Notes: generated by a model not told the origin, from the letters alone. Shown: positions 48,026 through 56,833, counted from the stretch's first letter. The stretch: 64,000 nt of DNA from an uncultured Christensenella sp. (GCA_910586065.1 CAJUGI010000001.1:1-64000); one strand, 5' to 3'. Numbers and translations: made by a program.

Positions 48026-48892
48026 ATGTGGGAAACTGTTTTAGACTGCCTTGTGGACACGTTGAAGGTTTTTCCGTTTTTGTTTTTGATTTACGTGTTA
48101 ATCGAACTATTGGAACACCGCACAACGCTCACGCAGAACAAGAAAATTTTACAGGGCGAACTTGCGCCGTTAATAGGTTCCGCAACGGGGATAATTCCCC
48201 AGTGCGGATTTTCCGTTATGGCGGCAAAGCTGTACGACAGGGGATTCATCCGCACGGGTACTCTGCTTGCCGTTTTTATTGCAACGTCCGACGAAGCCCT
48301 TATCATTATGCTTGCCGAGCTCAGCCACGCGGGTATGATTATGCCGCTTATATGCGCAAAGCTTGTAATCGCCGTGTTTGTGGGCTATTTTGCCAACTTT
48401 ATTTTAAGGCGCGAACGCCTTGCCGAAATAGGTATGACGGCGGATATCCGCTCGCAGTCGCTCTGTCACGAGCACGACGGCAAGTCGGATTTGACGATTT
48501 ATCTCGTTTCGCCGTTGTTGCATTCTCTTAAAATAGCGCTGTATCTGTTTTTTGTTAACGTGGTGTTCGGATGCATAATCGAGGCGGCGGGCGCCGACGC
48601 CATAAACGCGGCCATTATCGGCGGGGGACCGTTTGTTCAGCCTTTAATAACGGCGCTGTTGGGTATGATACCGAACTGCGCGTCGAGTACGATTCTTACA
48701 ACCGCTTACCTGAATAACGGCATACTTTTCGGCAGTTTTGTGGGCGGACTTTGCTGTAACGCAGGTTTAGGGCTTGTGGTGCTGTTAAAAAACACAAAAA
48801 AGATAAAGCGCAATTTAATGATAATTGCGGTATTGTATGTTGTGGCGGTTGTCTCGGGAATTGTAATCAACGCCGTAATGCAAGTGATTTAA
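48026..48892 (+). CDS. Putative manganese/metal transporter family membrane protein
   Basis: A 288-residue protein with eight to ten hydrophobic segments arranged as two inverted halves. Each half carries a related motif: GIIPQCGFSVMAAKLYDRG near residue 54 and GMIPNCASSTILTTAYLNNG near residue 210. This is the family once called arsenic efflux protein and now usually named putative manganese transporter. A central hydrophilic loop contains a CHEHDGKSD stretch, a possible metal ligand. Substrate and direction of transport cannot be told from the sequence. Confidence 0.78.
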   Translation: MWETVLDCLVDTLKVFPFLFLIYVLIELLEHRTTLTQNKKILQGELAPLIGSATGIIPQCGFSVMAAKLYDRGFIRTGTLLAVFIATSDEALIIMLAELSHAGMIMPLICAKLVIAVFVGYFANFILRRERLAEIGMTADIRSQSLCHEHDGKSDLTIYLVSPLLHSLKIALYLFFVNVVFGCIIEAAGADAINAAIIGGGPFVQPLITALLGMIPNCASSTILTTAYLNNGILFGSFVGGLCCNAGLGLVVLLKNTKKIKRNLMIIAVLYVVAVVSGIVINAVMQVI

Positions 48893-48985
48893 AACCTGCA
48901 TAATTAAATTGTTTTCGTATAAAATAATAATGAACGTTTATTAAACACGGCGCGCAGACGCCGTAAATGACGGAGGAGTTTTATT

Positions 48986-49144
48986 ATGAAATACGTTTGC
49001 GACGTTTGCGGTTGGGAATACGACGAGGACGCGGGGTATCCCGAAGGCGGTATAGCCGCCGGAACGAAATGGGAAAATGTTCCCGAAGATTTTGCGTGCC
49101 CCCTGTGCGCAGTCGGCAAAGATATGTTTACAAAAGCAGAATAA
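48986..49144 (+). CDS. Rubredoxin
   Basis: A 52-residue one-iron electron carrier. The two knuckles are CDVCG (C5, C8) and CPLCAVGKDMF (near C38, C41), with the conserved aromatic residues and YDEDAGYPEGGI between them. It is full length for the family. The GGAGG ribosome binding site sits 8 nt upstream. It probably feeds electrons to peroxide- or oxygen-detoxifying enzymes in this anaerobe. It lies between a metal transporter and a convergent XRE gene. Confidence 0.95.
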   Translation: MKYVCDVCGWEYDEDAGYPEGGIAAGTKWENVPEDFACPLCAVGKDMFTKAE

Positions 49145-49148
49145 ATTT

Positions 49149-49352
49149 TCAGTCTTCGAGACCTAAAAGATAGTTACACCTGATTTTAAAATATTTTGCA
49201 ATTTCACGGAGATGTGAAGAATTGGGTGCGCCTTTGCATTTTTCCCAGCGTGCGATTGTGCATCTGCTTACATTTAATATGTTTGCAAGGGCATTTTGCG
49301 ATAAGTTGTTTTTTGTTCTCAGTTCTTTAAGTCTTTCTGCGAATATTTTCAT
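49149..49352 (-). CDS. Small XRE-family regulator
   Basis: A 67-residue HTH_3 protein: LKELRTKNNLSQNALANILNVSRCTIARWEKC forms the helix-turn-helix, and the tail FKIRCNYLLGLED is nearly that of the regulator at 35176. ATG 49352 fits the family start. Two inverted repeats upstream (49367-49401) are probable operators. It ends 4 nt from the convergent rubredoxin stop. Confidence 0.83.
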   Translation of the reverse strand: MKIFAERLKELRTKNNLSQNALANILNVSRCTIARWEKCKGAPNSSHLREIAKYFKIRCNYLLGLED

Positions 49353-49366
49353 ACGGACAATTCTAA

Positions 49367-49401
49367 CATAACGATTATGCCATATGACATTCACTGAATG
49401 T
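49367..49401. promoter_or_regulatory. Two inverted repeats, likely XRE operators
   Basis: CATAA-CGA-TTATG (49367-49379) and ACATTCA-C-TGAATGT (49387-49401), perfect arms, 15-50 bp upstream of the small XRE gene. Confidence 0.62.
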
Positions 49402-49424
49402 TAAAACCGATTTTTTTGAAATAA

Positions 49425-49463
49425 GCCGCGGCGCGTTGAATAACGCGCCGCGGCAGTTTTTTT
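49425..49463 (+). terminator. Orphan GC-rich hairpin with T run
   Basis: GCCGCGGCGCG and its complement around a GTTGAATAA-type loop, then T7. Terminator-like on the plus strand, yet no plus-strand gene precedes it. The stem matches that at 35550-35584. Confidence 0.6.
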
Positions 49464-49545
49464 AAATTCAGGTATTAAATAACTTGAATTATTCAGCCCG
49501 TTATGATATCATAATTTCAAGTATTATTAAAATAAGGTAAAAGAT

Positions 49546-50799
49546 ATGGCAATTAAGGTTAACGACCTGGAGGGCAAAGAACTTGCCCGGGATTATATAA
49601 GGGAAGCTATTCCTACGGGCAGATGGAGCGACGCGTGGGGCGTGTTCAAGTCCAATATTTTAAAGCTCGTTTTAATTAACGTTTTTATTCTCATTACGTT
49701 TGTTCCGGGCGTTGCCATCGTATGGGTGCGCGGCGCGTATATTGCCGGACTCGATTCCGTTTATCCATTCAATTCCAGTATTTTATATCCTTTTTATCCC
49801 GATATCAGCGGACTTGCCGAGGGTGTAAGGCTTTCTTCGGACCTGCTGTTTTATTCGCTTTTGATTGTTGCTGGATTTATCGCTTCGCTGGGTATAGCGG
49901 GAGGCGGATATTCCATTAAAAAAATGCTTGCAAACCACGGCGGCTTTAAAATTACCGACTTTTTCCGCGGAATAAAGGTGGGTTACTTCAATACCGTCGT
50001 TCCGGTTACGATATTTATGTTGTTTATGTTTTCCTCGCTTGTTTTGGGCGACTGGAAGAATTTGGTTGCCGCGCAGGGCGGCAATTACGCCGGCGCTTTG
50101 ACGGCGTTCATCTTTATGGTAATCGCAACCGTGTTCGCAGGGGTTTACTGCGGTTGGCTGTTTGCGGTGGGCATAAGTTATAAAGTAACCTTTAAACAGC
50201 TCTTTAAAAATTCTTTCCTTATGATGGTGGGAACGCCGCTCCAAACGGTGTTTATGGCGGGTTTTTCGCTTATTCCAGTCTGGATAATACTTATCGGCTC
50301 TTTCTTCCAGATGATAGGGCTTTTCGTATTTATCTTCATAGGTTTTTCGTTTATTTTAGTATGCTGGATGGCGTTCACTCAGTGGGGCTTCGATTTATAC
50401 GTTAATCCCGCGCTTAAGGCGGCAACGGATAAGGCAAAGGCAAACAGAACCGAAAAGGAAATAAAAGAGGATGAAGAAGCCGACGGGAAGCGCGCTGCGC
50501 GCGAACTTCTGGCAGCGGGCAGGAGCGAACTTATCGCCCGCCCCGTAATGCCGGTTTCGGCGGAGCCCGCCGTTAAAAAGCTGGGCAAAACGTTTACACG
50601 CGCAAACCTTGCAGGCGTTAACGGAGACAGGCTTAAACTTGCCGAAGATTTAAAGGCTTATGAAGAGGCGCACAAAAACGACCCTGTTTACGCAGAGTAT
50701 AACAAGCTGTTTGCCGAGCGTGAAAAGGCGCTTGCTTCGCCTGTGGATAAAAAAGGTAAAAAGAAGAAAAAAATCAGTGCGGACAACCTTTTAAAATGA
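49546..50799 (+). CDS. Multi-helix membrane protein with charged C-terminal tail
   Basis: A 417-residue protein with six to seven hydrophobic helices between about 35 and 290 (for example ILKLVLINVFILITFVPGVA, VPVTIFMLFMFSSLVLGD, TAFIFMVIATVFAGVYCGWL) and a 125-residue cytoplasmic tail rich in Lys, Glu and Ala that ends in KGKKKKKISADNLLK. The first half resembles DUF624-like membrane proteins, but I am not sure of the family. It overlaps the methyltransferase start (ATGA), heading a five-gene run. Confidence 0.65.
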   Translation: MAIKVNDLEGKELARDYIREAIPTGRWSDAWGVFKSNILKLVLINVFILITFVPGVAIVWVRGAYIAGLDSVYPFNSSILYPFYPDISGLAEGVRLSSDLLFYSLLIVAGFIASLGIAGGGYSIKKMLANHGGFKITDFFRGIKVGYFNTVVPVTIFMLFMFSSLVLGDWKNLVAAQGGNYAGALTAFIFMVIATVFAGVYCGWLFAVGISYKVTFKQLFKNSFLMMVGTPLQTVFMAGFSLIPVWIILIGSFFQMIGLFVFIFIGFSFILVCWMAFTQWGFDLYVNPALKAATDKAKANRTEKEIKEDEEADGKRAARELLAAGRSELIARPVMPVSAEPAVKKLGKTFTRANLAGVNGDRLKLAEDLKAYEEAHKNDPVYAEYNKLFAEREKALASPVDKKGKKKKKISADNLLK

Positions 50800-51530
50800 T
50801 TAAAGGCAATGCGTATTCCGCCCTCGGCGGCGTTTTTGAATATTTGAATAACGACTGCGGCTATGAACAATGGTCGCAGTATTTAATTAATAAACTTGCG
50901 GCTTGCGGAGTTAAAAAAGGCGGTTGCGGCGTTGATATGGGGTGCGGAAACGGATATTTTACGCGCGCTTTCAAAAAGGCCGGTTACGACGTTTACGGAG
51001 TGGATATCTCTCCCGAGGCGCTTACCGCCGCGGTGGAGCTTTCACGCAGGGAAGGGCTTTATATTCAATATATATCAGGGGATATTTCAACTTTCAGAAC
51101 GAACGGCAAAGTCGATTTTATAACCGCAATAAACGACTGCATAAATTATATCCCTCACAAAAAACTGCTTTCCGCATTAAAGCGGATATGCGCTAACCTT
51201 AAAAAGGGCGGCGTTTTTATATTTGACGTAAGTTCCGAAAAAAAACTGAGGGAAAAGGTTGGGACGGGCGTGTTTGCCGACGACGGCGAGGACGCGACGT
51301 GTTTGTGGTTTACCGAAACCGACGGCGAAAAAACAGTTTTCGACGTTACTGTTTTTAAACGGCGCGGGGACGGGCTTTACGAGCGTGCGGACGAGCGGCA
51401 AACGCAATATATATACGGGGAAACGCAAATTTTAAATCTTTTGAAGGAAGCAGGATTTTCGGCTTGCGCCGAAGGGCATCTCGGCGGCGGAAAGGAAGAC
51501 AGAATAGTTTTTACGGCGGTAAAATTATGA
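50796..51530 (+). CDS. Class I SAM-dependent methyltransferase
   Basis: A 244-residue Rossmann methyltransferase. Motif I is GVDMGCGNGYFTRAFKKAGYDVYGVDIS (about 46-73), with ISGDISTFRTNGKVDFITAINDCINYIP carrying motifs II and IV. The closest general type is the small-molecule or mycofactocin-like Methyltransf_25 family. The substrate is unknown. It overlaps genes on both sides by 4 nt, so it is coupled to the membrane protein and to hslO. Confidence 0.83.
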   Translation: MIKGNAYSALGGVFEYLNNDCGYEQWSQYLINKLAACGVKKGGCGVDMGCGNGYFTRAFKKAGYDVYGVDISPEALTAAVELSRREGLYIQYISGDISTFRTNGKVDFITAINDCINYIPHKKLLSALKRICANLKKGGVFIFDVSSEKKLREKVGTGVFADDGEDATCLWFTETDGEKTVFDVTVFKRRGDGLYERADERQTQYIYGETQILNLLKEAGFSACAEGHLGGGKEDRIVFTAVKL

Positions 51531-52351
51531 ATAAACTGTGCAAAGCTTTAATTTACGACAACGAAGTATCGCTTTCGGTTCTGGACACGACGGAACTTGT
51601 TAACGACGCGATAAAAATACATAATTTAAACGATAACGGCGCAAAAATTCTGGGCGGTCTTTTAACGGCGTGCGCGTATATGGCGGGTTGTTTAAAGAGC
51701 GAAACGGGCGCGGTGTCTATTACCGTAAAATCTAAAGACGGAAGCTGTTCGGCAAGCGTTTCGGGCGATTCGTCGGGGCATATACGTGGGTATATCGACG
51801 GCGCGGACGGGGGGCTTAAAGGCGGTTCGATGACCGTTATTAAGGACGACGGATTTTTCCGTCCCTTTATCGGTACGTGCGAACTTAAGTGCGGCGACGT
51901 TTCCGAAAATTTGATGCAGTACTTTCATATAAGCGAACAGATTGAAACCGCCGTGGCGATAGGCGTTAAAATGAAAGACGGAAAATGCGCGGCTGCCGGC
52001 GGGGTGGTTATGCAGCTTTTGCCGGGCACGCACGAAGAAAATATGGACGCCGCGGAGAATATGATGCAGAATTTTGTTAACGCCGCGGACGTTGTCGAAA
52101 AATTCGGCGCCGACGGGATTTTAAACGGCTATTTTAAAGATTTGTGCGGAGAAACGACCACGTATTTTACCTTTCCCGAATATAAGTGCAATTGTTCGCG
52201 CAAAAAAATAGAGGGGGTAATTATTCCCCTCGGTTTTGACGAGCTTGAAAAAATAGTTAAAGAGCAGGGCGCGGTAAGCGTGCATTGCCACTACTGTAAT
52301 ACAGATTATAAATTTTCTGGTAAAGACGTTGCAAAACTTTTCGGTAAATAA
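51527..52351 (+). CDS. hslO: Hsp33 redox-regulated chaperone
   Basis: A 274-residue chaperone activated by oxidation. The N-terminal domain (LCKALIYDNEVSLSVLDTTELVNDA) and the middle linker match Hsp33. The C-terminal zinc centre has YKCNCSRKKIE (CxC, about 238-240) and VHCHYCNTDYKF (CxxC, about 265-268), the four redox-sensing Cys. Length is slightly short of the usual 290. The ATG overlaps the methyltransferase stop. In anaerobes it protects proteins during oxygen or hypochlorite stress. Confidence 0.94.
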   Translation: MNKLCKALIYDNEVSLSVLDTTELVNDAIKIHNLNDNGAKILGGLLTACAYMAGCLKSETGAVSITVKSKDGSCSASVSGDSSGHIRGYIDGADGGLKGGSMTVIKDDGFFRPFIGTCELKCGDVSENLMQYFHISEQIETAVAIGVKMKDGKCAAAGGVVMQLLPGTHEENMDAAENMMQNFVNAADVVEKFGADGILNGYFKDLCGETTTYFTFPEYKCNCSRKKIEGVIIPLGFDELEKIVKEQGAVSVHCHYCNTDYKFSGKDVAKLFGK

Positions 52352-52354
52352 ATT

Positions 52355-54001
52355 ATGAAAAAAACGGTAGATATCGACCTTTCGGCGGACAGACTGATTG
52401 CTGTCGCCGCCGATATGGTTGATGACCACAACTATATAAAAGCGCTTAAAATGCTGAATAAAAACGCGGAGGAAGACGGAAACGACGAGGACTCCCTTAT
52501 GCTCTACGCAGAAATCTACGACGATTTGGGACTGTGCGAAATGTGCATAAACGGTTGGTTCCGCTATATGGACGCGGCGCTTTCCGAAAGCGGGATGTCG
52601 GAATGTTACGAAGGGCTTGCCGTCAATTATATGAATATCGACAAGCCGCAGTTTTCGGCGTTTTATTATAACAAGTTGCTGTTCGAAACCCGTGATTTGG
52701 ACGAGGAAGCGCGTCAGAGTATTTTAAAAGACTTTTTATCGGAAGAGGAAAATCCTTTAAAATTCGTTTGGCCGCCCCGCCTTGCCGACTGTTCCGATTT
52801 AATAAGAGAGGGCGTTTTAAATCTTAAAAACGGCAAATTTGAAAAAGCCGAAGAGTTGTTTTCGCAGGTGCACGAGGATAATCCCCGCTACGCCGAAGCG
52901 CGCAACTATGTTGCAATGTGCAAAATAATTTCGGACAGACACGCCGAAGCCGAAGAGGAATGTTTGAATATTTTGAAAAAGTTCCCCGATAACGTGCAGG
53001 CGATGTCCACACTTACGGCGGTCAAGTGCGAAACGGGCGAAATCGAACAGGCGCTGGAACTCACCGATAAGCTTTTAAAAATAAAAACGGACAAGCAGGA
53101 CGAAATTTTTAAAATAGTAACGGTCTGCGCCGAAAATAAACTTCATTCCGAAGCTTATAAACAGATTTTAAAACTGGACGGTGAAATTGCTTTTGAAAAG
53201 CCCGTTATGTTTTTTAAAGCCGTCGCCGCTTTCAATTGCGGAAAACTGCGCGAAAGTTTAAACGCTTTCGACGACCTTGTAACTTTATATCCCGACGCGG
53301 TAACGGCGCGTTATTATTATGATAAAGTGCGTTGCGGCGAATTTGCGGACGAACTGACTTATTATTACCGTCTGCCGCAGGAACTTAGGGAAAAGGCTTT
53401 AAAATTCATTTCCGATTATATTAAACTTTCTTTAAGCGAAGCTAAAAAGTTCAACCGTAAACCCGAACTTTACGATTGTATTAAATGGTGTTTAGACGAG
53501 TGCGGAACCGACGGCGATATAAAAGCGCTTGCCGCGCAGGTTTCGGTGCGGGCAGGATTCGACGATATTGTGCGCGAAATACTTTTGGACGCGTTTGCGG
53601 ACGACGCTTTAAAAATCGAAGCGCTTATGAGGCTTGCGCGCCGCAACGAGGATAACGAATTCGGACTGACAATCTGCCACATATATAAATATGTGCCTAC
53701 GCATAAACTGGCAATAGGCAGGCTTAAACACAAAATGTTTACCGAAGCTTATTCGGGGCTTTTGGCTCATTTTGCTATTCTGGACGAAACCAACGGCGAC
53801 AGCCTTGCGCACGCAACCGAGTTTGTTTATGATAAATTACGCGAAGAAGGGCGGCTTGGCGAAGTTAAAAACAGCGACGTGCTTTCCGCCGCCATATTTG
53901 CGCTTTCGGGTATAGATGAAAGCAACGTGACGGGCAAGGACATCTATAAGTTTTTCGGAGTTAATCCTTCGGCGGTATACGATTTGATTGGTGAAATATG
54001 A
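52355..54001 (+). CDS. TPR-repeat protein
   Basis: A 548-residue all-helical protein of tetratricopeptide-like repeats, for example ALKMLNKNAEEDGNDEDSLMLYAEIYDDLGLCEMC (about 28-62), NLKNGKFEKAEELFSQVHEDNPRYAEARNYVAM (about 155-187) and ALELTDKLLKIKTDKQDEIFKIV. The first 30 residues (KKTVDIDLSADRLIAVAADMVDDHNYIKAL) are conserved-looking. It has no signal peptide, so it is a cytoplasmic scaffold. It starts 4 nt after hslO and overlaps the next gene by 4 nt, suggesting a joint function with it. Confidence 0.8.
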   Translation: MKKTVDIDLSADRLIAVAADMVDDHNYIKALKMLNKNAEEDGNDEDSLMLYAEIYDDLGLCEMCINGWFRYMDAALSESGMSECYEGLAVNYMNIDKPQFSAFYYNKLLFETRDLDEEARQSILKDFLSEEENPLKFVWPPRLADCSDLIREGVLNLKNGKFEKAEELFSQVHEDNPRYAEARNYVAMCKIISDRHAEAEEECLNILKKFPDNVQAMSTLTAVKCETGEIEQALELTDKLLKIKTDKQDEIFKIVTVCAENKLHSEAYKQILKLDGEIAFEKPVMFFKAVAAFNCGKLRESLNAFDDLVTLYPDAVTARYYYDKVRCGEFADELTYYYRLPQELREKALKFISDYIKLSLSEAKKFNRKPELYDCIKWCLDECGTDGDIKALAAQVSVRAGFDDIVREILLDAFADDALKIEALMRLARRNEDNEFGLTICHIYKYVPTHKLAIGRLKHKMFTEAYSGLLAHFAILDETNGDSLAHATEFVYDKLREEGRLGEVKNSDVLSAAIFALSGIDESNVTGKDIYKFFGVNPSAVYDLIGEI

Positions 54002-54822
54002 AATTATACGATTTTGACGGAATGTTCGATGAAAAACTGAAAAATTATATAGCAAAAAATCCGGACAAATATTCGGAAAGCGGTTGGGAGAACGTGATTC
54101 CCGAAATGTACAAACGTTTCGGCGACACAAAAATTAAGTCGTTGGATAAAACTCCGCGTGAGTTTTACGCGGAAATGACGGCGGACGAGCTTGTAAAATG
54201 CCTTAAAGCCCATTTAAAACAGGGCGTGCCCGTTTCGCAGTTTTTGTGCGACGCTATAGAAAGCGCAGACGTAACCGAAAAGCTTTTGCCGCTTTTGAAC
54301 GGAACCGGCGATGAACGCGAATATGCAATGGGATTGATAGGCGCGGACGACAGGGCGCTTAAAATATATATGGAACTTCTTACAACCTGCGGCGACGATG
54401 AAACCGAGAACAGATGCGTTGAACTTTTAAAGGAAAAAGCCGACAAGGTTTTGCCGGAAGCCGTAAAAAATTATAAAAACGGCGTAAAACGCGGTTGTAT
54501 GCTCGAGATTATGTCGCGTTCGGTTGTTCGCAACGACGAAGTGTTTGATATTCTTTTAAAAGAATTCAGAACCGAGCCGGAGAATCTTGCTTTAAACGCG
54601 GGATATCTTGCCACTTACGGCGACGAACGCGCTCTGCCCGCTCTTTTGGATAAGATAGACGAAGAGGGTATAACTTATCCCGAATACCGCGAACTTAAAT
54701 TCGCTGTCGAAGCGCTTGGCGGAGAGTACGAAACGGAACGAGATTTTTCTTCCGACCCGTATTTTGTATTGATAAATTCCCATAACGGCGCCGAAAATAT
54801 ATTCAAGTATTTAAAAAAGTAA
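53998..54822 (+). CDS. Helical-repeat (HEAT-like) protein
   Basis: A 274-residue soluble helical protein. Repeating pairs such as LLNGTGDEREYAMGLIGADDRALKIYMELL and LATYGDERALPALLDKIDEEGITYPEYRELKFAVEALGG look like HEAT repeats, whose final unit follows the classic pattern of a changing-gene-order scaffold. The start overlaps the TPR gene stop. It ends at a strong terminator. No catalytic motif is visible. It is probably a partner of the TPR protein. Confidence 0.72.
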   Translation: MKLYDFDGMFDEKLKNYIAKNPDKYSESGWENVIPEMYKRFGDTKIKSLDKTPREFYAEMTADELVKCLKAHLKQGVPVSQFLCDAIESADVTEKLLPLLNGTGDEREYAMGLIGADDRALKIYMELLTTCGDDETENRCVELLKEKADKVLPEAVKNYKNGVKRGCMLEIMSRSVVRNDEVFDILLKEFRTEPENLALNAGYLATYGDERALPALLDKIDEEGITYPEYRELKFAVEALGGEYETERDFSSDPYFVLINSHNGAENIFKYLKK

Positions 54823-54836
54823 GTTAAAAACGGTTA

Positions 54837-54876
54837 AGTACGGGCGGAACGTAAAAGTTCCGTCCGTACTTTTTAT
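54837..54876 (+). terminator. Terminator of the 49546-54822 operon
   Basis: AGTACGG[GC]GGAAC / GTTCC[GT]CCGTACT stem with a T5 tail. Confidence 0.9.
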
Positions 54877-54930
54877 ATTTAAGTTTAAAAAGTTTAAACT
54901 TTGTCAAAAATCTGTGCGGAGGTAATTATA

Positions 54931-55119
54931 ATGCAGGATTTGACTTCAAAGGAACTCGAACTCATTTCGGGAGTACTTACCGTGGAGGGGCTCGCTTGCA
55001 AAAAAGCGCGCGCATATTCCAAAACGCTCACCGACCAGGATTTGGCGGAATGCTTTACCAAAATTGCAAACGAACACGAAAAGCGTTATAACGCGCTGTT
55101 GGAAATTATAGGAGGTTAA
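54931..55119 (+). CDS. Small CotF-associated helical protein
   Basis: A 62-residue helical protein (DLTSKELELISGVLTVEGLACKKARAYSKTLTDQDLAECFTKIA). It resembles the short companion of spore coat F proteins, a ferritin-like two-helix half. ATG 54931 follows the strong ribosome binding site GCGGAGG. It is 3 nt upstream of the coat F gene, so both are made together, probably in the mother cell during sporulation. Confidence 0.7.
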   Translation: MQDLTSKELELISGVLTVEGLACKKARAYSKTLTDQDLAECFTKIANEHEKRYNALLEIIGG

Positions 55120-55122
55120 AAT

Positions 55123-55419
55123 ATGAAACTCACAAAAAGCGATTGCACGTTGAACGAAAAAGACACGCTTCAGGATATGTTAGAGTGTGAAAAACAGCTT
55201 ATGGAACTGTATACTACGGCGCTTTTCGAAGGCAGCACAAAGTCTCTGCGCAACAACTTTTCGCAAAATCTTTTAAACGTTGCCGAAAACCAGTATTGCA
55301 TATATACGCAGATGAACACGCGCGGCTATTACGAGCCGAAGCCGGCCGACAAGAATTCAATCGACTCCGCCGTTTCCGCTTTCAAAAAACAAAAAAATTC
55401 GTTAAAAGCAAACGGTTAA
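55123..55419 (+). CDS. Spore coat protein F (CotF) family
   Basis: A 98-residue CotF-type protein: DTLQDMLECEKQLMELYTTALFEGSTKSLRNNFSQNLLNVAENQYCIYTQMNTRGYYEPKPAD covers the coat F domain, including the conserved YCIYTQMNTRGYY end. A Ser/Lys tail follows. It is a structural coat component in Bacillus relatives. It follows the 62-residue helical gene with a GGAGG ribosome binding site and ends before a strong terminator. Confidence 0.85.
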   Translation: MKLTKSDCTLNEKDTLQDMLECEKQLMELYTTALFEGSTKSLRNNFSQNLLNVAENQYCIYTQMNTRGYYEPKPADKNSIDSAVSAFKKQKNSLKANG

Positions 55420-55460
55420 AACAAAAGCGCTCCTTTTTTCCATAAGAAATTTATAGCCGC

Positions 55461-55496
55461 AAAAAGCTCTCGGACAAAATTGTCCGAGAGCTTTTT
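55461..55496. terminator. Bidirectional intrinsic terminator
   Basis: AAAAAGCTCTCGGACA and complement, 16-bp perfect stem with a 4-nt loop, between the coat F gene (+) and an XRE gene (-). Confidence 0.92.
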
Positions 55497-55543
55497 GCCG
55501 TCGTTTGAAAGTGAAATATAAAAAAATTAGCTTTTTAATGCAA

Positions 55544-55870
55544 TCAGTCGGCGCGGTTTTGCCACAGTTCAAGATATTCAAACACGCGCGCCTTTGCAAG
55601 CGGATTCAGATTTCTGTAGTTTTTCAAAAGCATAACTTCTTCGGCGCTTGTTCCGTCGTTAAAGTTTTTAGGGCGTTCGTTTTCATTGCGCCCCAAAAGA
55701 TAATCCACGCTTACGTCAAAGTAATCGGCAAATTTAATAAGGTATTCATACGGCGCCTGCCGTATGCCGTTTTCATAATTGGCAATCGTGCCCGCGTTCA
55801 TTTGCAGGTCGGCGGCAACCTTGCTCCGTTTCAGTCCGCATTCAAGCCGCAATTCTTTTAATCTGAACAT
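55544..55870 (-). CDS. XRE-family regulator
   Basis: A 108-residue HTH_3 protein: LKELRLECGLKRSKVAADLQMNAGTIANYENG forms the helix-turn-helix, followed by DYFDVSVDYLLGRNE and a 40-residue C-terminal helix (EVMLLKNYRNLNPLAKARVFEYLELW) that may mediate dimerisation. It has GAGGATG as ribosome binding site and a TATAAT box on the minus strand nearby. It is divergent from the TM2 gene at 56028, a possible target. Confidence 0.83.
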   Translation of the reverse strand: MFRLKELRLECGLKRSKVAADLQMNAGTIANYENGIRQAPYEYLIKFADYFDVSVDYLLGRNENERPKNFNDGTSAEEVMLLKNYRNLNPLAKARVFEYLELWQNRAD

Positions 55871-56027
55871 TTTGCATCCTCATTTTAAGTTATTATACAA
55901 AATGTGTGCTCCTTAAACTTTTAATCATTCAAAACGGTTGACTTTTTGCGGTGTAAGATATAAAATAATACAAAACGAATGATTTTTAAAGAACAGTTCG
56001 TTAAAATTAATACATTTCGGAGGAAAT

Positions 56028-56366
56028 ATGAGAGAAGAGAACGTAAGACAAATTTTGCAGATAGTAAACGGCAAACTGCCCGAAGAAAAAGTTATCGCGT
56101 TAAAGAGCAAACTCGAAACCGCTTCGGATGATAAGGTTGACGCAATAATGTGCGCTTCGCTTTACAATCCCACGCACGTGCTTTTGTTTTCGGTGTTTTT
56201 GGGCGGGTTCGGCGTGGACCGCTTTATGATTGGCGACGCGGGGCTTGGCGTGGCAAAACTTTTATTCGGTTGGGTTACCTGCGGAATATGGCCTTTGATT
56301 GATATATTTATCAGTTACAAAAAGGCTAAGGAAAAGAACTTCAACAAACTGATGACTCTTTTGTGA
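56028..56366 (+). CDS. TM2-domain protein
   Basis: A 112-residue protein with a soluble N-terminal helical part (about 1-45) and the TM2 domain: two helices with the signature FLGGFGVDRFMIGDAGLGVAKLLFGWVTCGIWPLIDIFI. The DRF motif is characteristic. The function of bacterial TM2 proteins is not established. A GGAGG ribosome binding site precedes ATG. It lies 3 nt before a DUF2752 gene, a frequent neighbour. Confidence 0.88.
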   Translation: MREENVRQILQIVNGKLPEEKVIALKSKLETASDDKVDAIMCASLYNPTHVLLFSVFLGGFGVDRFMIGDAGLGVAKLLFGWVTCGIWPLIDIFISYKKAKEKNFNKLMTLL

Positions 56367-56369
56367 TTC

Positions 56370-56705
56370 TTGAAAAAGGTTTTTAAAATAATCGCAATGC
56401 ATGCGGCCTGCATAGGCGTATTATTAATTTATGCGTTTTTTGCGGGATGTCTTTTTCACCGCATAACCGGTTTTGATTGTCCGTTCTGCGGAATGACGCG
56501 CGCGCATTTAAAGTTTTTTTGCGGCGAATTTAAAGAAGCGTTTTCATATCACCGTTTATTCCCGCTCGGTCTGCCGTTCGTTTCAGTGCTTGCGCATATG
56601 CGCGTGTTAAAGCGGAAAAAACCGTTTTTTATTGCCGGCTTTTGCTTTGTGTGTGTTTCGGCGGCGGCGTTTACGGTTAATTATATCGTCAATTTATGTT
56701 CGTAA
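56370..56705 (+). CDS. DUF2752 membrane protein
   Basis: A 111-residue membrane protein with three helices and the DUF2752 motif FDCPFCGMTRAHLKFFCGEFKEAFSYHRLFPLGLP (about 33-67). The CPxCGxTR pattern and a following His suggest metal or redox chemistry. The start is TTG 56370, coupled to the TM2 stop; ATG 56397 is an alternative. Function unknown. Confidence 0.83.
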   Translation: MKKVFKIIAMHAACIGVLLIYAFFAGCLFHRITGFDCPFCGMTRAHLKFFCGEFKEAFSYHRLFPLGLPFVSVLAHMRVLKRKKPFFIAGFCFVCVSAAAFTVNYIVNLCS

Positions 56706-56745
56706 CGAAAAAGTGTTGCGCATAACAAAAATTTACTTTCACATA

Positions 56746-56787
56746 ATACCTTTGCGGGCAAATTTTTCCCGCAGAGGTATTTTTTTA
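56746..56787 (+). terminator. Intrinsic terminator
   Basis: ATACCTTTGCGGG / CCCGCAGAGGTAT stem with T7, after the DUF2752 gene and just upstream of spoVT. Confidence 0.9.
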
Positions 56788-56833
56788 TAATATACGGCGT
56801 AAAGCGGTTATATTTTTGAGAGGAGATAAATTT

